In this document: one piece after another, positions 16,517 to 25,346 of the stretch
Layout of the letters: each line of letters begins with the position of its first letter
Numbering within the stretch: position 1 is the first letter of the stretch
NCBI GenBank assembly: GCA_903883645.1
Contig: CAISBR010000002.1
Span: 1 to 64,000, forward strand
Reading direction: 5' to 3'
Source of the DNA: an uncultured Myxococcales bacterium
Lineage (GTDB): Bacteria; Myxococcota_A; UBA9042
DNA: 64,000 nt
Notes under the pieces: generated by a model
Seen by the model: only the letters and a program-made list of their open reading frames with translations
The model's database searches: none
What the model was told of the DNA's origin: nothing
Program-made: the position numbers and the translations under genes

Positions 16517-16849
16517 CTAGCGGCTCGCCTCGCGCAACGCACAGTCGCGGCACTGCTCGGTCCACGGCGCCTCGTCGAGTGCCAGCTCGGGCAGCGGCTG
16601 ACCACAATCTTGGCAAAGCCCAAACGCCGGGGTGCCCAGGCGGCGCTGCGCACGCACGATCTGATCGAGAAACCGCCGCAGTCGCTCGTGGGGCTTCTCG
16701 CCCGGCTTGCCTTCGCCCGGCAATTTCATCGTCGCCAGTGTCGCGTTCATGCCGGCCAGCACATCGGTCAGCTTCTGGTTAACTTCCATACCCTTGCGAC
16801 CCAAGTGCAGGCGCAGGCGAGCCAGGTGGGCGGGGTCGATGTCGGTCAT
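16517..16849 (-). CDS. DksA/TraR-type zinc-finger protein
   Basis: A 110-residue protein: N-terminal helix (HLARLRLHLGRKGMEV), a middle charged helix (KPHERLRRFLDQIVRAQRRLG), and a C-terminal zinc finger CQDC-X17-CRDC of the DksA/TraR type. DksA proteins bind the RNA polymerase secondary channel and modulate initiation. The usual acidic coiled-coil tip (DxxDxA) is not evident, so the role may differ. The start at 16849 (TDIDPAHL) is preferred over an upstream ATG that adds a Cys/Arg-rich segment. It converges on the sensor kinase gene with only 13 bp between the stops. Confidence 0.7.
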   Translation of the reverse strand: MTDIDPAHLARLRLHLGRKGMEVNQKLTDVLAGMNATLATMKLPGEGKPGEKPHERLRRFLDQIVRAQRRLGTPAFGLCQDCGQPLPELALDEAPWTEQCRDCALREASR

Positions 16850-17047
16850 GGGCAGCCTGCACGGGCACCGGAGCGGCGCCACAGCCGCCAGCCTGCCCAA
16901 CTGCTCGCGCCGTGACAACCCACGCAGGCGAGGGAGTTGCCCAGCGTTAGCTTGCCTGCGGCGGCAAAGATCCTACACTGGCCAAGCGGGGCGGCGCTGG
17001 CGCCCTAGGCTGAGCTTTTCCGCCCCCAGGCACGCTACCAAGGCCGC

Positions 17048-17371
17048 ATGTCAACGCCCAAAGATCAACACCACGACGAACAGGGCCTCGCCCTGGCGAC
17101 CCGCAGCCGGGCCAAGCGGCCCACGCTTTTTAACGTGATTCTGCACAACGACGACTACACGACCCAAGAGCTCGTTGTGGATATCCTGCGGAATTTCTTC
17201 CATAAAACTGATATTGAAGCGCGCCATGTGATGCTTACCGTGCACAACAAGGGCAAGGGGGTGGCGGGCACCTATCCGCGCGATACCGCCGAGTCCAAAG
17301 TGGCGCAAGTGACCGATTATGCACGAGCTCAGGGCGCTCCGCTCAAGCTCACCATGGAACCTGCGACGTGA
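17048..17371 (+). CDS. clpS: ATP-dependent Clp protease adaptor ClpS
   Basis: A 107-residue adaptor that binds N-degron substrates and delivers them to ClpA. After a variable 25-residue start, the conserved core reads FNVILHNDDYTTQELVVDIL (substrate pocket), HKTDIEARHVMLTVHNKGKGVAG (ClpA contact and pocket His), and APLKLTMEP. It sits 9 bp before clpA in the classical clpS-clpA order. Confidence 0.96.
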   Translation: MSTPKDQHHDEQGLALATRSRAKRPTLFNVILHNDDYTTQELVVDILRNFFHKTDIEARHVMLTVHNKGKGVAGTYPRDTAESKVAQVTDYARAQGAPLKLTMEPAT

Positions 17372-17380
17372 GGCCGGCCA

Positions 17381-19813
17381 ATGCTGTCGATTGAACTCGA
17401 GATTGCCATTCAAGTGGCGGCGACCGAAGCCCAGGCGCGACGGCACGAATTTTTTGGCCTAGAGCACATGCTGTACGCGTTGTTACACGATGCGGCGACG
17501 GCGAGCGTAATCTCGCATTGCCACGGCGATGTGCAGGCGCTGCGCAAGCTAGTGGCGGACTACCTGGCGACCGAGGTGCAGGTGCTGCCCGAAGGCACGG
17601 CCGAGGTGCAACCCCAACCAACACTGGGTCTACAAAGGGTAATTCAGCGAGCTGCCCTGCATGTACGCGGCGCGGGCAAGCAAAAAGTCAACGGCGCCAA
17701 TGTGCTGGTGGCGATGTTTGCTGAGGACGACTCGTTTGCCGTTTATTTCTTGCAACAACAAGGGATTACACGGCTCGATGTGGTGTCGTACCTGGCCCAC
17801 GGCAAAGACGACGACGAGTCGGGGGCGATTACCCCCGTAGGGCGCGATGGCGAAGATGACGAAGATTTTGGCGAGGATGGCGGCGATTTCGACGAGGATG
17901 GCGAGGAAGGGGAGCGCGAGGGAGCGCTTGCGGCCTATTGCGTCAACCTGAACGACGAGGCGCGGCAAGGGCGCATCGATCCGCTCGTCGGCCGCGATCT
18001 TGAGCTGAACCGCATGGCGCAAGTGCTGATGCGGCGTAAGAAAAATAATCCGCTGCTGGTGGGCGACTCGGGCACCGGCAAGACGGCCATCGTCGCGGGC
18101 TTGGCGCGGCAGATCGTAGAAGGCACGGCGCCGCCGCCTCTCGCAGGAACGACGATTTACTCGTTAGATCTTGGCAACTTGCTAGCCGGTTCCAAGTACC
18201 GCGGCGACTTTGAGAAGCGCCTAAAAGGCGTCTTGGCGGCGCTAAGCGAGCAAGACGACACGATCCTATTTATCGACGAACTGCACACCATTATCGGCGC
18301 TGGGGCCACCAACGGCGGCTCGATGGATGCGTCGAACCTGCTGAAACCGGCGCTGGCATCAGGGGTTTTGCGCTGCATCGGCTCGACGACCTGGGAAGAG
18401 CACCGCACGCATATTCTGCGCGACAAGGCGTTTGCCCGGCGCTTCCAGAAAGTGGATGTGGGCGAACTGAGCGTCGACGATACGGTGGCCGTGCTGCGCG
18501 GCCTAAAGAGCGCGTACGAAGAGCATCATGGTGTAACCTATAGTGATTCAGCGCTGGTGGCGGCGGCCCAGCTGTCGAACCGCTACCTGGTTGATCGCAA
18601 GCTGCCCGACAAAGCGATCGACCTCGTCGACGAAGCTGGCGCGGCGGTACGACTGCTCGCGGCCAAGAAAGCCCAGAAGAAGACACCAAAAAACCTAGAA
18701 GAGCCGCCACCGCTGCCCGTGGGTGATGATGCGGTAGACAAGCCGGAACCGGTCAAGCCCAAGCTGCGGGTTACGGCGCGCGACATCGAAAAGGTGCTCG
18801 CCAAGATGGCGCAGATCCCCGAGCGGCAGGTGTCGCAAGACGACAAGTCGGCGCTGCAAGACCTAGAAACTAGGCTTTCACAAACGGTTTTTGGCCAAGA
18901 GCTGGCTGTGGCGCAGATTGCGACGGCGATCAAGGTGGCCCGCGCCGGTCTGGGTAGCCCGCACAAGCCGATGGGCTGCTTCTTGTTTACTGGGCCGACG
19001 GGCGTGGGCAAGACCGAATTAGCGAAGCAACTCGGGCAGATTCTGGGTCTACAGTTCCTCCGCTTCGACATGAGCGAGTACATGGAGCGGCACACGGTGG
19101 CCCGCCTAATTGGAGCACCGCCGGGCTATGTCGGCTTTGATCAGGGCGGTCTTTTGACGGAAGCGGTGACCAAAAGCCCGCACGCCGTGCTGCTGCTCGA
19201 CGAGATCGAGAAGGCGCATCCCGATGTATTTAATGTGCTTTTGCAGGTGATGGACCACGGCACCCTCACGGACAACAACGGCAAGCAGGCCGACTTCCGC
19301 CACGTGATCCTGATCATGACCAGCAATGTCGGCGCGCGCGAGCTCGAGAAAGGCCGCGTAGGGTTTGGCGATTTTGGCCTAGGCACCAACGGCGACGACG
19401 ACAAGGAATTTAAGACCCTGTTTTCGCCCGAATTTCGCAATCGCTTAGATGCGCGGGTGCGCTTTGGCCGCCTATCGCCCGAGACGATGCTGAGAATTGT
19501 CGACAAGTTCTTGAGCGAGCTTGAGGGGCAGCTGGCGGAGCGCAAGGTGGTGCTCGAAGTCGACGAGACAGCGCGCAAGTGGTTGGCTGGCAAGGGCTTT
19601 GACCCCAAGATGGGCGCCCGACCGCTGGCGCGACTCATCCACGAGCAGCTGCGCAAACCGCTGGCCGACGAGCTGCTGTTCGGCAAGTTGCAGAAGGGCG
19701 GCACGGTGCACGTAGACCGCATCGAAGTGGGCGAAGGGCAAGAGGAACCGCCGCAGATGCTGCAGTTCGACATCGAGGCCGCGCCCGAGACGACGAAACG
19801 GAAAACTGCGTAA
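17381..19813 (+). CDS. clpA: ATP-dependent Clp protease ATP-binding subunit ClpA
   Basis: An 810-residue double-AAA unfoldase partner of ClpP. The N-domain spans residues 1 to about 143 (begins LSIELEIAIQVAATEA). An unusually acidic linker (about 144-185) contains runs such as EDDEDFGEDGGDFDEDGEE. AAA1 has Walker A GDSGTGKT (about residue 227) and Walker B ILFIDELH. AAA2 has Walker A GPTGVGKTE (about 537), Walker B LLLDEIEKAH, and the sensor and arginine-finger region (FRNRLDARVRFGRL). The linker before AAA2 carries extra Lys/Pro-rich residues. Coupled to clpS. The acidic linker is longer than I expect for ClpA. Confidence 0.96.
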   Translation: MLSIELEIAIQVAATEAQARRHEFFGLEHMLYALLHDAATASVISHCHGDVQALRKLVADYLATEVQVLPEGTAEVQPQPTLGLQRVIQRAALHVRGAGKQKVNGANVLVAMFAEDDSFAVYFLQQQGITRLDVVSYLAHGKDDDESGAITPVGRDGEDDEDFGEDGGDFDEDGEEGEREGALAAYCVNLNDEARQGRIDPLVGRDLELNRMAQVLMRRKKNNPLLVGDSGTGKTAIVAGLARQIVEGTAPPPLAGTTIYSLDLGNLLAGSKYRGDFEKRLKGVLAALSEQDDTILFIDELHTIIGAGATNGGSMDASNLLKPALASGVLRCIGSTTWEEHRTHILRDKAFARRFQKVDVGELSVDDTVAVLRGLKSAYEEHHGVTYSDSALVAAAQLSNRYLVDRKLPDKAIDLVDEAGAAVRLLAAKKAQKKTPKNLEEPPPLPVGDDAVDKPEPVKPKLRVTARDIEKVLAKMAQIPERQVSQDDKSALQDLETRLSQTVFGQELAVAQIATAIKVARAGLGSPHKPMGCFLFTGPTGVGKTELAKQLGQILGLQFLRFDMSEYMERHTVARLIGAPPGYVGFDQGGLLTEAVTKSPHAVLLLDEIEKAHPDVFNVLLQVMDHGTLTDNNGKQADFRHVILIMTSNVGARELEKGRVGFGDFGLGTNGDDDKEFKTLFSPEFRNRLDARVRFGRLSPETMLRIVDKFLSELEGQLAERKVVLEVDETARKWLAGKGFDPKMGARPLARLIHEQLRKPLADELLFGKLQKGGTVHVDRIEVGEGQEEPPQMLQFDIEAAPETTKRKTA

Positions 19814-19816
19814 TTC

Positions 19817-20419
19817 TTACACGTTCAGCGCAGTCGCCACGGCGTCGACCAGCACCGCATCGTCGGGAAGCGCCGCTTTGCCGTCTTGGGCACGCGGCGC
19901 CACGATCATGCAGCCCAGATTGGTCAACTTTGCCAATGATTCTCGCAAGATGGGGTTCACCATCGAGCCGTGCATGGTCGGGGCAATCAGCACCTTGACC
20001 CTGCCCTGCTCCAGCAGCCCAAGCGCACTCGCCAGCGCCGTGGTCACCGCATTATCGGCCACGCCCGCCGCCACCTTGTTGATGGTCGAATAGCTCGCTG
20101 GCGCGATTAGGTAAGCATCCAGGGGAGTTTCGACATGTTGGGCGCGACCATCGAGCGCGGTCACTAGCGGATGCAGGCTCGTCCACTCCAGCGCATCCTT
20201 GGCCACAAACTGCTGGGCAGTCGGCGTCAAGAACACGAACACCTCGGCACCGGCCCGCCGCAGCTCGCGCACCAAGCCAGGCGTGCGATAGGCCGCAATC
20301 CCACCCGTGATCAGCAGGCCAATGTGCTTGCCGTGCAGCCGTTGCGAAGTCGCCGCCACAGCGCGATCGCCGGGTAGCAGCTCGCCTAAATTCCAGCGAA
20401 AATCATCGGGCTTGGCCAT
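19817..20419 (-). CDS. flavoprotein of the phosphopantothenoylcysteine decarboxylase fold
   Basis: A 200-residue protein. The nucleotide-binding start is GLLITGGIAAYRTPGLVRELRRAGAEV. The middle motif APASYSTINKVAAGVADNAVTTAL and the motif IAPTMHGSMV correspond to the FMN and active-site segments of the HFCD flavoprotein family (CoaC, EpiD, Dfp). It lacks the CoaB half, so it is not the usual bifunctional CoaBC. It could decarboxylate a peptidyl-cysteine or phosphopantothenoylcysteine. The start at 20419 keeps a 40-residue N-terminal extension. It lies 13 bp downstream of the large Cys-repeat lipoprotein gene on the same strand. The substrate is unknown. Confidence 0.8.
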   Translation of the reverse strand: MAKPDDFRWNLGELLPGDRAVAATSQRLHGKHIGLLITGGIAAYRTPGLVRELRRAGAEVFVFLTPTAQQFVAKDALEWTSLHPLVTALDGRAQHVETPLDAYLIAPASYSTINKVAAGVADNAVTTALASALGLLEQGRVKVLIAPTMHGSMVNPILRESLAKLTNLGCMIVAPRAQDGKAALPDDAVLVDAVATALNV

Positions 20420-20432
20420 GTGCGCCTCTAGG

Positions 20433-23400
20433 CTACGGAACCGGCGAGCACCAGCCGACGCCAAGCGTGTAGCCGACCGCCAGGTTCAAGTTGTCGATCA
20501 TGACGCCCATAGTCTGATTCACGGCGGAATCTACGGTGTCGAATTTGATCATCAGCTGGTACTTGGTGCCCGCACCCAGCTTCAAAAGCGTCTGCTGCAG
20601 GTCAATCTTGATATTTTGCCACTGGTTGATGGCCACAGGCTGGCCGAGCGGCGGCCCCTGCTCTTTTTGCCAAATGACCCACGGGTCCGGTTGCGGCCCG
20701 GTGGACGTTGGGGGCAGCGGTTGCACAGACACGCTCAGGATGTCGAACGCGCCGCCGGCCTCGGTCGCCATGTACAGGTCGAAGTCGAGGAACGCCCAGC
20801 CAAAATCCTTGGGCACGGTAGCGATGGGCAGCGTGACCACGCCAGACGACTGGCCGAAGTCAAAGCTCCAGAGCTTGGTGTCGCCGTAATACAGCACAAA
20901 CTTGCTGTCGATCTTGTCGCAGCCCGGGCCGTTGAGCGGGCACGGTTGCGGGCGCTGGGCGAGCTGCCAGCCCTGGAACGGCCCGGAACTGTTCTTTAGC
21001 GTCAGCCGCTTGAGCAAATTCTCGTCGAAGCCATTGAGGTACATGTTCTGGTCGCAGCAACCGGTATCGAGCTTGGGCACGCACTGATTGGTCGCGTAGT
21101 CGCAGTAGCTCGCGCCCAGGCACGACCAGCCAAAGTTGCAGTCGGTGGGGGCGTCGCAGCACTCGGGCTTGTTGGTCACGGAGCAGGCCTTGATCGACTC
21201 GTTGCAGACCTGCAAGTCGCATACGCCGAGCTTGATGGGCGCGCAGGAGGGTGGCGGGCCGCCGACGCACTGGCCGGTGCTCGAGCACGTGTCGCTGGCG
21301 GTGCAGTACTTGCCGTCGTCGCAGGCATCACCGGCTACTTTAGGTTTAATAACACACCCTTGCGCCTCATCGCAGACCATGGGCGCGCAGGGATTGCCGC
21401 TGATGCCGCACGCCACGGGGGTGGCCACACACTTGCCGGCGCCGTCGCAGGTGTCGCCAACGGTGCAGTTCTTGCCATCGTCGCAAGCGATTCCCTGGCC
21501 GATCGGCGTGGACTGGCAGGCATAGGTGCTCGGGCTCGTCGACTTGCAGAACACCTGATTGCACAAGCTGGGCGGGCAGTTCGCCGCCGCGCCAGCGACG
21601 CACTTGCCGCCTTTGCAGGTGTCGCTAACCGTGCAGCCGGTGCCATCGGCGTCGCAGCCGGTGCCGTCGGCCTTGCTGACCGCTTCGCACTTGCCGGTGG
21701 TGGGGTTGCATTGGGCGTTGTTGCACGCGTCGCTGCTGCCAGCACAATCGACGGGCTTGCCGCCCACGCACGCGCCGGCCTGGCAAGTGCCGGTGCCCGC
21801 GATCACGCACTTGTTGCCGACGTCGCAGGTTTGCGTCGTGGGCGCAGCGGTGTAGCCGCACTTGCCAGCGTTGCAAGTATCGACCGTACAAGGGTTCTTG
21901 TCGTCACATTCCGCATTTGTAGTGCACTGACACTGGTTCGCCGACTTGCAGACGCCGTTTTGGCAAATGTCGCTCGTGCAGCTGTTGCCGTCGTCGCACT
22001 TGGCACTGTCGTCGGGGCTGGTGGTGCACCCCTTGGATGCATCGCAAGTGTCTTTAGTGCAAGGATTCTTGTCGTCGCAGCCCGCGTCGCCCACTTGGTG
22101 CGTGCAGGTGCCGCTGGCCTCGTCGCAGCTGTCGTAGGTGCACGGGATGCCGTCGTCGCAGCTTTTCTTGGCGCCCAAGCACACGCCCGCCGCGGCGCAG
22201 ATATCGCCGGTGGTGCATTTGAGTCCGTCGCTGCACTCACCGGTGGTCACCGTATACAGACAGCCGTCGATTGCGCCACAACTATCTAGAGTGCATGGAT
22301 TTTTATCATCGCAAACGACGGAGGTACCGCTGCACTTGCCGGCCACGCAGAGGGTGCTGACCGTGCACGCGTCGCTGTCTTCGCAGCTTTTGCCTTCGTT
22401 TTGCGCCTTGAGCAGGCACTCGCCGCTGGCGTCGTCGCACGCGCTGACCGCACAGATATCGCCTAAAACTGGGCACTTGACGACGGTGCTGAGCTGCAAC
22501 TCGCAGGCGAGGGTGGTCTTGTTGCAGGTGAACTTGCCGCCGCACTTGGTGTTGTTGATCGCGCAGTCGTCGTCGGTCTTGCAGCCGCAGCTGCCCGTCG
22601 TGCTGGCCTTGCCGGTGCACTTGCCCTCTTTGCAGATGTCGCTGGTGGTGCAGGGGTTGTTGTCGTCGCACACGTTGAACTCGTTGCCCGTGGCCGTGCA
22701 GCCCTCGGCCAAGTCGCACTCGATCTTGACGCATGGGTCACTATCGACACAAAGCTTGTTCAAGGGCGTGAATTTGCAGCCATTGCTCTTATCGCAGCTG
22801 TCTTCTGTGCAGGGGATGCCGTCGTTGCACACGAGCGCGGTGCCCACGCACTTGCCGCCCTGGCAGCTGTCGTTTTCGGTGCACTTGGTGCCATCGTCGC
22901 AGATTACCCCCACGTCGGTGATGGGGTCGTGCTTGATTTCCTTGCCCTGATCGCAATAGTCCTGGGTACATGGGTTGCTATCGGAATAGTCCACCGCGCC
23001 GGCGGTAACGCAGCTGCCGGCCTTGCAGATCTTGCCACACGCCGTCAGGCCGCACGCTGTCAGGTTGCCCAGGCTGTCTTTGTCGACTTTTGGCGACTTG
23101 ATGCATTGCGCGCTATCGTCGCAGAGCGCCTGCTCGCACTCGCCCGCTTCGTCGAACGGATTGACGCAGGCCTCGCCCTTGCTGCGCGGCTTGAGCACGC
23201 ACTTGCCGGCTTGCAGGTCGCACTTGGGCACATTGCAAGGGGTCTTGCCCTTCATGCTGGCGCAGTCGAAGTCGGTGGCGCACTCGCCCTGCACGTCGGC
23301 CGCCAGGGTGTCGGTGGTGGGCGTGCTGTCGCCGCTCGCGTCTTGGCCGCCGAGGTCGTTGTCGCCCACATCGCCAATGGCTGCGATCGGCTCTTGTACG

Positions 23401-23534
23401 GCGACTTGGCCGCAGCTAGCCAATAGGGCCGTAAATAGGCACACGGCCCACAGATTGGCGAAACTCCGGGTGCCTAGGGGGCCGGCGGAGTGGTCAACTC
23501 GGCAGGTGGCGCGGCCAAAAACACTCGCAAACAT
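20433..23534 (-). CDS. giant Cys-repeat lipoprotein
   Basis: A 1033-residue exported lipoprotein (lipobox LLASC, Asp-rich linker). From about residue 83 to 790 it consists of many degenerate repeats of the form CDDxxxCTxDxCDxxxGCxxxP and GxxCxxGxCxG, with well over a hundred Cys, probably all in disulfides. These Asp-rich repeats are seen in surface proteins of Myxococcota and resemble calcium-binding EGF/TNFR-like repeats. After the repeats, about 200 residues form a globular domain (FVLYYGDTKLWSFDFG, FDILSVSVQPLPP, YQLMIKFDTVDSAVNQ) that looks like a carbohydrate-binding-type beta sandwich. The flavoprotein gene follows after 13 bp. Likely an adhesin or stalk; no ligand can be named. Confidence 0.85.
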   Translation of the reverse strand: MFASVFGRATCRVDHSAGPLGTRSFANLWAVCLFTALLASCGQVAVQEPIAAIGDVGDNDLGGQDASGDSTPTTDTLAADVQGECATDFDCASMKGKTPCNVPKCDLQAGKCVLKPRSKGEACVNPFDEAGECEQALCDDSAQCIKSPKVDKDSLGNLTACGLTACGKICKAGSCVTAGAVDYSDSNPCTQDYCDQGKEIKHDPITDVGVICDDGTKCTENDSCQGGKCVGTALVCNDGIPCTEDSCDKSNGCKFTPLNKLCVDSDPCVKIECDLAEGCTATGNEFNVCDDNNPCTTSDICKEGKCTGKASTTGSCGCKTDDDCAINNTKCGGKFTCNKTTLACELQLSTVVKCPVLGDICAVSACDDASGECLLKAQNEGKSCEDSDACTVSTLCVAGKCSGTSVVCDDKNPCTLDSCGAIDGCLYTVTTGECSDGLKCTTGDICAAAGVCLGAKKSCDDGIPCTYDSCDEASGTCTHQVGDAGCDDKNPCTKDTCDASKGCTTSPDDSAKCDDGNSCTSDICQNGVCKSANQCQCTTNAECDDKNPCTVDTCNAGKCGYTAAPTTQTCDVGNKCVIAGTGTCQAGACVGGKPVDCAGSSDACNNAQCNPTTGKCEAVSKADGTGCDADGTGCTVSDTCKGGKCVAGAAANCPPSLCNQVFCKSTSPSTYACQSTPIGQGIACDDGKNCTVGDTCDGAGKCVATPVACGISGNPCAPMVCDEAQGCVIKPKVAGDACDDGKYCTASDTCSSTGQCVGGPPPSCAPIKLGVCDLQVCNESIKACSVTNKPECCDAPTDCNFGWSCLGASYCDYATNQCVPKLDTGCCDQNMYLNGFDENLLKRLTLKNSSGPFQGWQLAQRPQPCPLNGPGCDKIDSKFVLYYGDTKLWSFDFGQSSGVVTLPIATVPKDFGWAFLDFDLYMATEAGGAFDILSVSVQPLPPTSTGPQPDPWVIWQKEQGPPLGQPVAINQWQNIKIDLQQTLLKLGAGTKYQLMIKFDTVDSAVNQTMGVMIDNLNLAVGYTLGVGWCSPVP

Positions 23535-23648
23535 GCAAATCCCCCAAATCTAGCGCGGTGTGCGACCAGCGCAGTTTACCTGTTCGCAGCCTTCCCCGTC
23601 AAAGCCGCTGCGGTTCGCCCAGACTGCGGCGGCGTGCGCGAAATAGGG

Positions 23649-23677
23649 TTGCCGACAGGCGAAACCATGCGTATACT
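23649..23677 (+). promoter_or_regulatory. sigma-70 promoter of the small basic protein gene
   Basis: TTGCCG at 23649-23654, a 17-bp spacer, and TATACT at 23672-23677. It lies 79 bp before the ATG at 23757. This is one of the best promoter matches in the window, between divergent genes. Confidence 0.6.
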
Positions 23678-23756
23678 GCGCCGCCCCGACCTGCCCCGCC
23701 ACCGGAGCGAGCGCAACACGGCGGCCCACAACCTTTCTATCGTGCGAGTTTTGCAA

Positions 23757-23939
23757 ATGGCCAACACCCTGTCTATCAAAGCTGATCGCAACCTCCGCAA
23801 GTCGCTCAAGCGCGCCCAGCGCAAGCGTCTGAAGGCGGTTGACGCCGGTCTGACCCACGACCAGCGCAACAAACTGCGCCGCGCCCGCGCTGAAAAGCAC
23901 ATCGGCCTGCGCGCGTTTCTGGCCAGCAAGAAGGCCTAA
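23757..23939 (+). CDS. small highly basic protein, possibly ribosome-associated
   Basis: A 60-residue protein, about one third Lys or Arg, with helices RNLRKSLKRAQRKRLKAVDAG and RNKLRRARAEKHIGLRAFLASK. The composition and simple helical pattern resemble small ribosomal proteins. It is too short for S20, and no known ribosomal family was matched. It has its own strong-looking promoter and a leader of about 75 nt, as expected for a highly expressed gene. It is not in an operon with its neighbours. The function is unknown. Confidence 0.65.
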   Translation: MANTLSIKADRNLRKSLKRAQRKRLKAVDAGLTHDQRNKLRRARAEKHIGLRAFLASKKA

Positions 23940-24059
23940 TTAGGCGCATTCTTACCCCTTAGCGCCCGGCACCGTCGTACGGTCTGGCGACGGCAGCAAC
24001 ACGCCCGCTTTGGTGCGCGTTTGCGATTCCGGACGCCTCCGCTTCGCGAGGTGGCTGGC

Positions 24060-25346
24060 GTGTTCTTGCCCAACCTAGAGCGCCTGCAACAGGCCGTGTG
24101 GTCGGCAGGGCTGACTTCGGGGCTCGGTATTGCCGGCGAAATCGACAGGCGGATCGCCCACTTGCTTGGCGAGCGCTTGGCTCCCGGTGTCGAAGTCCTA
24201 GAACGCGGTGTCGGCTGGAACCTGCTGGCCCTGCTGTGGGACGGTGGCGATGCAGCTGAAACTGCCGGGCGCGGGCGCCTTTTGGCCTCGCAAGGCAGTT
24301 TCTTGGCTGCGCGCGACATGGACTTGCGCGGCCCCAGCGATGCTTGGCAACCCGTTGACACCGTGCCCGCATCGCTGGCAGTGCGGCTAACGGCCAGGCC
24401 AGCGCGACGGGTGCTGCAAACTGCCAGTGATCACACGCCAATACCTCCCACCCTGCTAGCGTGGACGCGACCCCAAGACTGGCTAGCGATGGCCGCGCGC
24501 TTGGGCGTGCACCAGGCAACGCAGCTACCTTCGGGTACATTGCTGGTGGGCGTGAGCCGCCGGCTGCTGCGGCGCGAACGCCAGGGCTGGTGGCAAACCA
24601 CGCTTCGCTACGACGGTTTTCGCAAGCCCACCCGCAATGGCCTCCTCGTCGACAAACTGGGCCGGGCCTGGCTGGCACAGTACGCGCTGAACCGCGATCG
24701 CAGCCAGAGCATCCGCCTCTGGCGCAGTGACGACGACGGCAAGAGTTTTGTACCCGTGCGCACGTTTGGTGCGGGCGAGGTGCGGCATATCCACTTTATT
24801 CAGCAAGATCCAATAGATGGCGCCCTTTGGCTCGGCACCGGTGACCGCGATAGCGAGTCGGCGCTGTGGCGTTCGCGCGATGGCGACAACTGGGAGCAGA
24901 TAGGCGGCGGCTCGCAGCAGTGGCGGGCGATGGGCCTTGGCTTTACCGACGACGCGGTGGTGTGGGGCACGGATGCAGGCCTCGACGCGCCGCATTTCGA
25001 CAACGTGCTGGTGCGGTGGACGCGCGCTACGGGCGATCTGACGGTCGAGCAGGCCGTACAGGGCCCTGTGCACAGCGTTGCGAGTCTGCCCGGCGGGCGC
25101 GTGGCGGTCAGCACGGGGTGCGAAGGCGGCGCCAACGAGCGCGACAACCGTGTGCACCTGTGGCTGCGCGACTCGGGCGGCGCGTGGCGCGAGTTGGCTA
25201 GCTGGCGCAAGGGACCGCAACCGGCGCGGCTGCAATACGCGGTGGGCCACCTAGTTGCGGGCCAAGAGCGCTGTGATGATCTGTGGTTGCAGTTGCGCGG
25301 CACCGCAGCGATGCCCCTAGGGTTTGTGCGGCTGCGCGTGGCGTAG
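24060..25346 (+). CDS. BNR/sialidase-like repeat protein
   Basis: About 428 residues from GTG 24060, which has GAGG at a good distance. A TTG at 24021 would add 13 residues. The first 130 residues are of unknown fold. After that, Asp-box-like motifs appear (LWRSDDDGKSFVPV and LWRSRDGDNWEQIGGG), with beta-strand blocks between them, as in beta-propeller BNR proteins. No signal peptide was seen, so the location is uncertain. The 3' end overlaps the convergent lipoprotein gene by 30 bp. The function is unknown. Confidence 0.6.
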   Translation: MFLPNLERLQQAVWSAGLTSGLGIAGEIDRRIAHLLGERLAPGVEVLERGVGWNLLALLWDGGDAAETAGRGRLLASQGSFLAARDMDLRGPSDAWQPVDTVPASLAVRLTARPARRVLQTASDHTPIPPTLLAWTRPQDWLAMAARLGVHQATQLPSGTLLVGVSRRLLRRERQGWWQTTLRYDGFRKPTRNGLLVDKLGRAWLAQYALNRDRSQSIRLWRSDDDGKSFVPVRTFGAGEVRHIHFIQQDPIDGALWLGTGDRDSESALWRSRDGDNWEQIGGGSQQWRAMGLGFTDDAVVWGTDAGLDAPHFDNVLVRWTRATGDLTVEQAVQGPVHSVASLPGGRVAVSTGCEGGANERDNRVHLWLRDSGGAWRELASWRKGPQPARLQYAVGHLVAGQERCDDLWLQLRGTAAMPLGFVRLRVA

